From Paenibacillus silvae (GTDB lineage Bacteria; Bacillota; Bacilli; Paenibacillales; Paenibacillaceae): a stretch of 64,000 nt of DNA. The stretch lies in the NCBI RefSeq assembly GCF_014639235.1, contig NZ_BMFU01000001.1, forward strand, positions 868,001 to 932,000, in the 5' to 3' direction. The notes under the pieces are model-generated. The model did not search any database and was not told the origin of the DNA. It was given only the letters and a program-made list of their open reading frames with translations. The position numbers and the translations under genes are program-made. Below, piece by piece: positions 55,082 to 62,325 of the stretch. Every line of letters starts with the position of its first letter. Within the stretch, counting starts at the first letter, position 1.

Positions 55082-55702
55082 TCAACCGCCCTCTAACGCC
55101 TCAATTCGGTCGAAAATTTCTCTCAGTTCATCACCAAGAGTTCTACCAGGATTACTAGCGAAAAGTTTATCCCAATTAGCGAATATCATCTGATTGGTAT
55201 TGACAAAAATATTTCCAGAAGACTCAAGTCCCATTGAGGAATTACTCTCAAATATAGGGTATCCTAGCAGATTATGAATTCGACCACGTGGTATACCAGC
55301 AACTGTAAAAGAAATCGCGGGCGATCCTGCGTAATTTGGTTCTATATCAATATGATTGTTTGCATCATTAAACGCCCCGAACACATTCCCTGTAGCGCTC
55401 ATTTCACAGCGTGGGTAGTCATCCTGACGAGTAGCGATATACGAACCGAAGATTTGTACCGCCTCAATCAAACCCGCTGTAATGTGCCCCAGATTGGCGC
55501 TGATGGCAGATAGTTCATTTACATTTATTTTACCTGCGGTGACCGTGCCCGTTACCAGTATGTCACCGTCGATCTCGTTCATGTTTTTGGTATCCAAGTT
55601 GCTCAAGAGCCAACCCAGTTCCTTTGTCATGATCCCAACAGCATTTTTAATCTGCTCCAGCGAAGACATTCCGTCTACGTTTGGCAAGTTATATGATGCC
55701 AT
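55082..55702 (-). CDS. Phage tail-associated structural protein
   Basis: 206 residues. The N-terminal part (SLEQIKNAVGIMTKELGWLLSNLDTKNM) is helical and is followed by IDGDILVTGTVTAGKINVNELSAISANLGHITAG, a beta-repeat pattern found in many tail fibre and tail-tip proteins. The C-terminal DELREIFDRIEALEGG is a likely trimerisation coiled coil. ATG 55702 overlaps the preceding stop (TGATG) and has AAGGAGGGG upstream, so the two genes are coupled. Probably a tail fibre or appendage. Confidence 0.8.
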   Translation of the reverse strand: MASYNLPNVDGMSSLEQIKNAVGIMTKELGWLLSNLDTKNMNEIDGDILVTGTVTAGKINVNELSAISANLGHITAGLIEAVQIFGSYIATRQDDYPRCEMSATGNVFGAFNDANNHIDIEPNYAGSPAISFTVAGIPRGRIHNLLGYPIFESNSSMGLESSGNIFVNTNQMIFANWDKLFASNPGRTLGDELREIFDRIEALEGG

Positions 55703-57093
55703 CAAGCACCCCTCCTTGTTACCTCCCGGATGATCCGGTGTATTTTCGCTTTGCCTGTGCCGCTCAGCCGCAGCCGGAACCATGTTTCAGGCGTTCGCAC
55801 GACCACAGGAATCTTGATGCTCTGTATCTGCCCGGTACCGTTCGCAGTAGTGTATACCTGATTCCACACACCGCCTTCTGTGCCGCCTGCATATTCAACT
55901 TTGAGCGTTGACCCCGACTCTATATCAGCAACAACCCAAATGCGATGTATGGCCTTGTGAACCGTCTCGTCGCCTTCGCTGCTTGGCTTGGTTTCAATGG
56001 ACCATGTGATCTGTGTACCAGCGTAGTTGTTGCCGCCCTGCTGCATGATTCGTCCATCCAGCGTACCGAAATACATTGTCTGGTTGTCCAGGTAATAGGC
56101 TGTTGCCACAAAAGACATAGGCCACCATGCACGATGCTCAATATCGTACTTCAGTGTAATGGTAGGCACTGAGGATGTGCCCGTAACCAGTGTGAGGAAT
56201 AAGAACCTTCCGTCATATCCAGTCACACAATGGTGAATAAAATCTGGGTTGATTTGTCGAATGTAATTTTGGATTGGATCGCTGATTCGAACCGGTGCTG
56301 CACCGCCCATGTAGACATACACACCATCGAACGCCAGCCAGTACAAGGCATTGTTCGTCTGCACGATTGATCTGTCAGAGATGCATCCAACACCATATGG
56401 GTTTTGCATTTGAAAGTTGGTTGAATCCTCGCCAAATAGTTCATGCATGGAGTACTTCTTAAACAATATGACGTGGTTTGCAAAGGTCGTAAGACCCCTT
56501 GGTGTCTCTCCGTCCACCGTCTCCACTGTGATTTTACCTGTACCCGTGTACTTATTCGTGCTGGTCCAGTCTGCTGCATCTCGTAGTCCGGAGTAGGATA
56601 GTAGGTTGTCAAACTTGTTAGCGAGATAGAATCGGTTGGCGTGCGTTGTCAGGAACGAGCTATTGTCCGGAGCGCTGCCGAGTGTGGTCAGTGTCGTGCC
56701 ATCATACTGCCTAAGCTGCAGCGCTCCGTCCACGAAGTACATCTTTGAACCGTCGAAGAACATCGCCACATCCCAGAACCGGCTTTCGTTGATGTCACCA
56801 TACTCATAAACAGCCACCCAGGATGATCCAGATCGCTTGTACAGCCCTTTACCATTTCCGCAGTACCAAGTTTCCTTGAACTTGAATATGCGGTTGATGT
56901 AGCCTGTGTGTTGGAGAAACAACGTATGCCCATCTGCCACTTGCAGGGTAGGGTATAAAAAAGAATCCACATTGACCGCAGACACCAGTTGGTTGTCCTT
57001 GAGTTCTATGGATTCTACTGATTGATTGATACCGCCTGTTATGGTATTGACGACCTGTTTTGACTTGTTTACGTTACTGACCCAGTTTTCCAT
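55702..57093 (-). CDS. Phage tail/stabilisation protein, beta-propeller-like
   Basis: 463 residues with recurring blade-like segments (NRIFKFKETWYCGNGKGLYKR, GSKMYFVDGALQLRQYDG, NRFYLANKFDNLLSYSGL, NALYWLAFDGVYVYMGG, FGTLDGRIMQ). The pattern resembles the beta-propeller tail-tube or stabilisation proteins of podoviruses (P22 gp10, T7 gp12 types). The segment TITLKYDIEHRAWWPM is characteristic of this class. It probably joins the connector to tailspikes and fibres. The C-terminal TGKAKIHRIIREVTRRGA is the assembly end. Family named by likeness only. Confidence 0.82.
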   Translation of the reverse strand: MENWVSNVNKSKQVVNTITGGINQSVESIELKDNQLVSAVNVDSFLYPTLQVADGHTLFLQHTGYINRIFKFKETWYCGNGKGLYKRSGSSWVAVYEYGDINESRFWDVAMFFDGSKMYFVDGALQLRQYDGTTLTTLGSAPDNSSFLTTHANRFYLANKFDNLLSYSGLRDAADWTSTNKYTGTGKITVETVDGETPRGLTTFANHVILFKKYSMHELFGEDSTNFQMQNPYGVGCISDRSIVQTNNALYWLAFDGVYVYMGGAAPVRISDPIQNYIRQINPDFIHHCVTGYDGRFLFLTLVTGTSSVPTITLKYDIEHRAWWPMSFVATAYYLDNQTMYFGTLDGRIMQQGGNNYAGTQITWSIETKPSSEGDETVHKAIHRIWVVADIESGSTLKVEYAGGTEGGVWNQVYTTANGTGQIQSIKIPVVVRTPETWFRLRLSGTGKAKIHRIIREVTRRGA

Positions 57094-57101
57094 GTGATCA
57101 C

Positions 57102-58775
57102 CTACGCCCTGAACGATGCACAGATTGATAACAGCGTAGTCCCGCCGCTCAATTGTTGCACATTACCATTGGAATATACTCGGATAGACGAAAACGTACC
57201 TGCGTTACCTGCCGATCCTGACAAGTCAATTGCCTTTGTTGGCCTTAGGCCGGTAGGTAACTGAGTTATCACAGTTCCAGCAGTACCGTTTGTAACCGTA
57301 CCTTGAATATGCACAATCCCGTCTGGTCCCTTCCAAGCGATCAATGGCTGATAGCTCGCATCATCAACCCATCCGTTTTGTTTGGTCAGTGTCGTTGGCA
57401 CAACTGATGCAGATATATCTGTGACATTTACCCCCTGATCAATCTCACCGACCCTGATCGGCTTTGGTGTAGATGCGTGTAACGTGAGTGTTGATGGAGA
57501 TAAATAGCGATTAGCGATATACGTATTAATCCCACCTGCAGCAATCTCTCGGAAATCCCCGCCATGGAATGTATTGTCAACGTATCTGCACTCTACATGT
57601 CCATTCACGTAAATATAACTTCCAGTTGCGGCATCAATGCGATTGCCCACCATTTGGACGTCCTTTACGTTGATCATTACCAAGCTATGTGATAAACCTG
57701 TGGTTGGCCAAGACCCACCAACGGTTGAAAGAATCTGATTGTCAACAACTTGCATACCATTAACTAGGTTAGCCATGTATAAACCGATGTTTTTATTATG
57801 ATTTATTACGTTACCACTGATGGACGTATGGTCTGGATTAGACCCCAAACTGCTATCCAAATATACGCCGTATCCATTCATCAAGATTTGGTTATTGTCT
57901 AATCTACAGTTACCAAAAGCACCGTATATCCCCCATGTATTATTGATAAGTTTGTTGCGGTGGATGTGGTAATACTCGGCATTGATCGCCATTTTTATGC
58001 CAAAATTGTTGCTGTAGATATAATTATCGTAAATGTGATTCGTGGATTGGACGCTATCATTAGCGCCCCATATATATATTGCCTCTTGGCTAAAGTTGGT
58101 TATCCTGTTTTGCCGCACGTTTACGTTGTGCGAGTCAGCAATCCAAATCCCTCGATCATCAGCCCCTGAATATACTCCACTAATGTTGATGTTTTCGATA
58201 GTGATGTCAGCTGAGTTAGTGATATTAATAACACCTTTAAGGCTAACAGTAGCTGTATTTGCACTTCCTTTAAGCTCACCATAACCAGAGATACAGACAC
58301 CTTGTTTGTTTGTGATATCCAGCTGTAATACCTTGAAAGAGCCAACAGGAATCCAAATGACTGTACCGTACGATGAGTTATTGATAGCCTCTTGGATGAT
58401 AGTTGTGTTATCAAACACACCATCGCCAACAGCGCCGAGATTCTTAATATCGACAAACACAGGAACTCCGCTACTCTGACCAATCTGAGAAATCTCTCTT
58501 GTATAACCTCCTATAAAAGAAGCATTGTCACCAAAGTAATAGATGTTCTCATCATTATTGATATACGTGATACGATACTCCCCTGCTGGGAAGAAGATAG
58601 CGGATCTCCCTTCGCTATTTGCTAGGTTCACAAGTGCTTGTAGTTCATTTGTATAATCATTTCCGTTTGGAAAAACTCCGTATGCTGTAGCAATGTAGAA
58701 TGCTTCTCCAAAGCTGTGCTTGACTAACTCTCCATTTCTGTACTGACTTGCAATTAATTGACTCGATTGACTCAT
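57102..58775 (-). CDS. Tailspike-type protein with right-handed beta-helix (pectate-lyase-like)
   Basis: 557 residues. The N-terminal ~110 residues form a particle-binding region; from GAVGDGVFDNTTIIQEAIN (~118) a pectate-lyase_3-type beta helix begins, with recurring NxI/NxV turns (SHNVNVRQNRITNFS, NHIYDNYIYSNNFG, DNQILMNGYGVYLDS). Such proteins bind and often cleave host wall polysaccharide, setting host range. ATG 58775 overlaps the connector stop as ATGA; an adjacent GTG at 58781 is less likely. A C-terminal beta-rich trimer domain (~440-557) follows. Catalytic residues cannot be assigned. Confidence 0.88.
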   Translation of the reverse strand: MSQSSQLIASQYRNGELVKHSFGEAFYIATAYGVFPNGNDYTNELQALVNLANSEGRSAIFFPAGEYRITYINNDENIYYFGDNASFIGGYTREISQIGQSSGVPVFVDIKNLGAVGDGVFDNTTIIQEAINNSSYGTVIWIPVGSFKVLQLDITNKQGVCISGYGELKGSANTATVSLKGVINITNSADITIENINISGVYSGADDRGIWIADSHNVNVRQNRITNFSQEAIYIWGANDSVQSTNHIYDNYIYSNNFGIKMAINAEYYHIHRNKLINNTWGIYGAFGNCRLDNNQILMNGYGVYLDSSLGSNPDHTSISGNVINHNKNIGLYMANLVNGMQVVDNQILSTVGGSWPTTGLSHSLVMINVKDVQMVGNRIDAATGSYIYVNGHVECRYVDNTFHGGDFREIAAGGINTYIANRYLSPSTLTLHASTPKPIRVGEIDQGVNVTDISASVVPTTLTKQNGWVDDASYQPLIAWKGPDGIVHIQGTVTNGTAGTVITQLPTGLRPTKAIDLSGSAGNAGTFSSIRVYSNGNVQQLSGGTTLLSICASFRA

Positions 58776-59356
58776 GGCCACACCCCCATGATATCTTCAA
58801 TAACAGGGTAATCCGGTGTTTCGTCATCTACCCGCTGGAACTCTTTTATCAATCCGTTGTACCTGGACGCAAAGTTGTTGACCATCGCTACATCTTGGAA
58901 ATTCTCAGCGATTTGTACAAGCGCACCGTACACCAATAATTGATGGAAGTCCGCATCCAAGTCAGGAGTGACATTGGTGTTGTTTGCTGTCAACTTAGCT
59001 GGCTCCCGATTGTAGAAGATGATCAAACCGCCCTCAATGTCCTTCTCAGGCGTTGGATAGATGCCCAGTTCATCGCCCTCAGTGAAGTAATAGAATGGAA
59101 TGTTTGCACCCTTCTTCACGTCCTGATACAGGTATTCAACATCACCTACCAGTACGTCAATAACGTTTGACTTGGCACATGGCAGCGGGTAAGCGAAAAT
59201 CCCTTCAGTTACATCGTATTGGAACATCGTGTTGATACGGTATGTTGTCCGAAACAACTCGCCCTGCACATTGTTGATCTTACGGATTACACTGTCATTG
59301 GACAGGCCATGCGGGTACTTCTCTGCAATTTCATCCAGGATTTCCTGTAGATTCAC
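58772..59356 (-). CDS. Head-tail connector/adaptor protein
   Basis: 194 residues from GTG 59356, which has AAGGAGTG upstream; the in-frame extension to 59404 would overlap a hairpin and the preceding gene. Features: LQEILDEIAEKYPHGLSNDSVIRKINNVQGELFRTTYRI at the start, then DLDADFHQLLVYGALVQIAE and FASRYNGLIKEFQ. This arrangement of N-terminal helices, beta middle and helical hairpin is that of podovirus adaptor proteins (gp4/gp11 types). It should attach the tail to the portal. Coupled to the tailspike gene by ATGA overlap. Confidence 0.8.
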   Translation of the reverse strand: MNLQEILDEIAEKYPHGLSNDSVIRKINNVQGELFRTTYRINTMFQYDVTEGIFAYPLPCAKSNVIDVLVGDVEYLYQDVKKGANIPFYYFTEGDELGIYPTPEKDIEGGLIIFYNREPAKLTANNTNVTPDLDADFHQLLVYGALVQIAENFQDVAMVNNFASRYNGLIKEFQRVDDETPDYPVIEDIMGVWP

Positions 59357-59380
59357 TGTTATCACTCCTTCAAACAGGAA

Positions 59381-59398
59381 AAAGCCCCTATGGGGCCT
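59381..59398 (-). terminator. Terminator-like hairpin after the small phage gene
   Basis: On the minus strand GCCCC-ATA-GGGGC followed by TTTTTCC, between the 109-residue gene and the connector. Confidence 0.65.
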
Positions 59399-59400
59399 CG

Positions 59401-59730
59401 TCACATGCCTTTGATTTCCTTCTTGGTGCTGTTTTCGATCCGTTGGTTGACCTCACGTGTCTTCTCGTACGAATATTTCCAAATTTCCGCAATAGCTTCT
59501 GGTACATCTGTAGATACTCCGCGCGGAACTGTGTACACCACGCCATTGAACACAATCGGAACAATTTTATCATCTGGATTAGTAGGGTCGTCCGGGATTA
59601 AGATGCTGACTTTCTTCATTGCTTTCAGCTGTTCCAGTACACTTTTCTCTGCTTCTGCTGCTTGACGCTCATATGCTTTCTCTTCCATTTGCATTTGTTC
59701 AGGTGTTTTCTCGGTTTCTTTAGCTGCCAT
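59401..59730 (-). CDS. Small phage protein between capsid and connector
   Basis: 109 residues. An N-terminal charged helical half (KAYERQAAEAEKSVLEQLKAMKK) is followed by a small beta domain (SILIPDDPTNPDDKIVPIVFNGVVYTVPRGVSTDVPEAIAEIW), resembling short head proteins found after the capsid gene in phages with N4-gp56 capsids. GGAGGAAACGATA precedes the ATG. Its place suggests a head-completion or minor head role; not proven. Confidence 0.75.
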   Translation of the reverse strand: MAAKETEKTPEQMQMEEKAYERQAAEAEKSVLEQLKAMKKVSILIPDDPTNPDDKIVPIVFNGVVYTVPRGVSTDVPEAIAEIWKYSYEKTREVNQRIENSTKKEIKGM

Positions 59731-59754
59731 TATCGTTTCCTCCTCAAATTAAAA

Positions 59755-59771
59755 GGAGCCCGTAGGCTCCA
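59755..59771 (-). terminator. Terminator-like hairpin after the capsid gene
   Basis: On the minus strand GGAGCC-TAC-GGGCTCC followed by TTTTAATTT. It ends just before the ribosome site of the next gene. Confidence 0.65.
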
Positions 59772-59775
59772 TGTA

Positions 59776-60750
59776 TTATACAGTTGCGCCAGACTCGTAA
59801 CGCACGATTGCGAGTTCTTGCAAACGAACTGCGGCAAACGCGCATTTCCAAGCCACTGTGTTGAATTGGTTGAGTGGGTCTGCTACGCCACCAGAACCAG
59901 CAGGGTGCACAATGATTTCCGGTTTCATGGAACCCTCAATGTCCGGCAGACCATAAGCACCACGACCAAGGAAGATAGTAGCGTATGCATCGTTGGCGGC
60001 AGGTGCACCAGACGAACCAGAAGCGTATTTAACTCCGTTATCTACCTCCATGAAGTAAATACCGTACATCTTGCCCAAAATGCCTTCCTCGCGGTTCTTG
60101 GTGTCCACGTACGTGTTCTGATCCTTCCACTCTTGCAACTGCATGATATCCAGTGCAACGTCAGGGTGAACCATTGCCACATACCCAGTACCACCGTTTG
60201 GCAAGCGGATCGGCTTAACCTTATTGCGTTTCATCGTCCGGCGCACCTTCAGGATGTCCAGTGCTGTGATCTTGTCTGCTGGCAACAAGTTGGCACGGGA
60301 AGTTTTGCTGTTTGCATAGAACACGTTTGTGCCTGCGGCAACTACGTCACGTACGATGATGTCAATGGACTCACCAGCGTTTTCCCCCATCAAACCGGAT
60401 GCTTCTTGCAGCAGCGGGTCAAGCCCTGTCATGTCGATAAACTCGGAAATCTTCGTCCATGATCCGTACTCTTGAATGACCGCCGTGATTTTAACAATGT
60501 CCAGGTTCACACCGTCTGGAGTAACACCCTCGGTCAGTGCTGTAGTGTTTACCGCCAAAGAGTTAAGGCGGCGGAAGCTGGTTGTTGCACCTTTACGTTT
60601 AGGGATGTTTTTGTTTTTATCACCAAATTTCGTCCATTGCAGCTCGGGAATCAAGCGTTCCAGCAATTCGTCCTGGTAAAACTCCGCTTGTTCTGCTGTC
60701 AGTGCATTTACTCCGGTTGTTGCGTTATAACCTTGTACTAATGTTGCCAT
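59776..60750 (-). CDS. Major capsid protein, N4-gp56 family
   Basis: 324 residues. The N-terminus (ATTGVNALTAEQAEFYQDELLERLIPELQWTKFGD) and the pattern SFRRLNSL, LTEGVTPDG, IQEYGSWTKISEFIDM and YVAMVHPDVALDIMQL match the N4-gp56 family of major capsid proteins (HK97 fold). It forms the icosahedral head. It follows the scaffold gene by 14 bp. It is the strongest single indicator that the element derives from a podovirus-like phage rather than the siphovirus/PBSX-like skin of B. subtilis. Confidence 0.9.
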   Translation of the reverse strand: MATLVQGYNATTGVNALTAEQAEFYQDELLERLIPELQWTKFGDKNKNIPKRKGATTSFRRLNSLAVNTTALTEGVTPDGVNLDIVKITAVIQEYGSWTKISEFIDMTGLDPLLQEASGLMGENAGESIDIIVRDVVAAGTNVFYANSKTSRANLLPADKITALDILKVRRTMKRNKVKPIRLPNGGTGYVAMVHPDVALDIMQLQEWKDQNTYVDTKNREEGILGKMYGIYFMEVDNGVKYASGSSGAPAANDAYATIFLGRGAYGLPDIEGSMKPEIIVHPAGSGGVADPLNQFNTVAWKCAFAAVRLQELAIVRYESGATV

Positions 60751-60764
60751 GGTTAGTCATCTCC

Positions 60765-61562
60765 TTATATTACGCGGCCCCGCCTGCTGTCTCTGAATGC
60801 CTTGCGCTCTGCAGGAGTCATGCTCATGTATCCACCCTGCGGGTCAGGCGCATCAGCACCGAGAGAACCGGTTGAGCTATCCGCGTTTTGTTGTAGTTTT
60901 CGTATTGCCTCTTGCTCGGCTTGCGCCCTGGCCGTGTTGACGCGCTCGTCGTATGTAACGATCTTGTACGCAACGTCAAGCGTGTAGCCGTTGGTTGCAG
61001 CCATGTTGATTACATCGTTTTTGTATTTGCCAAAGTCCGGGAAGTTGGCCGTGTCGTTCTCCATGCTCTGGATCTGCGACTCGACCTTGCGGACTAAATC
61101 AGCTTCTTTCAACTCATTCAGTTGTTTTTCATACTCCGTAACCTTCTGGTTTAAAGGTTGTAGGTGATCTCTGATGACCGATTCATCCACGCCAAGCTTG
61201 TCAGCCTCTTCCTGGATTCGTTTCTCCATCTCAGCTTGTTCAAGCGCAGCCATATAGGCTTCGTGGTCATCAAACCCATAATATTTCGCTGTGCGATCAA
61301 GCATTTGCTGATAGCGCTCAGCTTCTTTGGCTTTTTCAGAAACCTTGTCGTAGTTCAATCCTTTCTGAACCCAATTCGGCACCTCATCCTCTGGCACAAA
61401 ACGTTCTTCCTTGTTGTACTTGACCTTTATTCCTCTGGGCTCTTCCTGTGGTGGGGATTCTTGCCCTTCTGTTGGTGTGTCAACTTGCGTTTCGGCCACT
61501 TGCTCGACCGTTTCTTGTGTTTCTGGTGCAATTTCTTCGCTATGGCTGGCGAATTCGCTCAT
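60765..61562 (-). CDS. Capsid scaffolding protein
   Basis: 265 residues, highly acidic and Gln/Glu-rich at the N-terminus, then long helices with coiled-coil character (EKAKEAERYQQMLDRTAKYYGF, QAEMEKRIQEEADKLGV, EYEKQLNELKEADLVRKVESQ). The C-terminus is basic (PAERKAFRDSRRGRVI), as expected for a scaffold that binds capsid subunits. Immediate position upstream of the capsid gene is the usual one. No protease motif seen. Confidence 0.85.
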   Translation of the reverse strand: MSEFASHSEEIAPETQETVEQVAETQVDTPTEGQESPPQEEPRGIKVKYNKEERFVPEDEVPNWVQKGLNYDKVSEKAKEAERYQQMLDRTAKYYGFDDHEAYMAALEQAEMEKRIQEEADKLGVDESVIRDHLQPLNQKVTEYEKQLNELKEADLVRKVESQIQSMENDTANFPDFGKYKNDVINMAATNGYTLDVAYKIVTYDERVNTARAQAEQEAIRKLQQNADSSTGSLGADAPDPQGGYMSMTPAERKAFRDSRRGRVI

Positions 61563-61610
61563 TTGTGAAACCTCCCTGCTCTATGGTAGGAGCAATAATG
61601 TATATAGAAA

Positions 61611-61637
61611 GGGCCCCTGCAGTCTCAGCAGAAGCCC
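61611..61637 (-). terminator. Terminator-like hairpin before the scaffold gene
   Basis: On the minus strand GGGCTTCTGC, loop TGAGACT, GCAGGGGCCC, then TTTCTATATA; ten pairs including two G-T. Shares the core ACAACGGGCTTCTG with the hairpin at 62289-62317. Confidence 0.65.
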
Positions 61638-61642
61638 GTTGT

Positions 61643-61813
61643 TCATCTTTCCGGACAAACGTTATGAGATATTTTCTTTTTTGAATCATCTATACTGACT
61701 ATTTCTCCTTCTGGAGAAAATATAATCTCAAGTCCTTCAGTCACATATTCTACTCCGCCAGGCTCATCGATCAGCATGTCTTTTTTACACTTATAACAAT
61801 TTATAGTGGGCAT
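61643..61813 (-). CDS. Small CxxC phage protein
   Basis: 56 residues from ATG 61813 with AGGGAG 10 nt upstream. It begins MPTINCYKCKKDMLIDEPGG and ends with another cysteine (HNVCPER), a possible zinc-ribbon built from CxxC and a distant Cys. It lies between the decoration-type gene and the scaffold gene. Function unknown. Confidence 0.65.
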   Translation of the reverse strand: MPTINCYKCKKDMLIDEPGGVEYVTEGLEIIFSPEGEIVSIDDSKKKISHNVCPER

Positions 61814-61831
61814 ATTTAACCACTCCCTTTA

Positions 61832-62257
61832 TCACATTGGTGACAAGTATCCACTGAAACGAAAAATAGTCTGAGCGGTAGTTGAATTTGTGTATACCAC
61901 CCTGATATACCTGAGTTGCAGTTGCAACAGTCCGTTGACAACAGGGGCAAATAACACTGTTCCGGCTACTACATTATAGGAAGCTGATATATCCCATGTA
62001 ATCCCATCGTCACTACTTTGGATCGAGAAAACGCCATTCGCGTCCGCAAAAGCACGAATGAATAATTTAGTATAATTAAGCACGTCAATTGTTGGGCTTG
62101 TGTATTGTGCATTTGCGGACATAGGCGTGTCTTTTAAAAAGGCTACTGTTCGTTGCGAGCTTACAATCTGTGAAGGTGAACTTCCATCATCGTTAGAACC
62201 TACTATAGATACTCGAAAATCAACTAGTTTACCTTCCTTATCCCAATAGCTTGGCAT
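61832..62257 (-). CDS. Phage head decoration-like beta-sandwich protein (unassigned)
   Basis: 141 residues, almost all beta: VDFRVSIVGSN, YTSPTIDVLNYTKLFIRAFADANGVFSIQSSDDGITWDIS, LQLQLRYIRVVYTNS. The 'SIQSSDDGITW' motif recurs in phage beta-sandwich/discoidin-like proteins. AGGAGG precedes ATG 62257. Location between portal and scaffold suggests a head decoration or connector accessory; not certain. Confidence 0.7.
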   Translation of the reverse strand: MPSYWDKEGKLVDFRVSIVGSNDDGSSPSQIVSSQRTVAFLKDTPMSANAQYTSPTIDVLNYTKLFIRAFADANGVFSIQSSDDGITWDISASYNVVAGTVLFAPVVNGLLQLQLRYIRVVYTNSTTAQTIFRFSGYLSPM

Positions 62258-62288
62258 TGTAGTCCTCCTTCCGGTCCAGATCTGTATA

Positions 62289-62317
62289 TAAAGGTCTCCT
62301 GCGGGTTCAACAGAAGC
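62289..62317 (-). terminator. Terminator-like hairpin after the portal gene
   Basis: On the minus strand GGGCTTCTG pairs with CAGGAGACC (one mismatch and one G-T), then TTTATATA. Confidence 0.55.
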
Positions 62318-62325
62318 CCGTTGTT

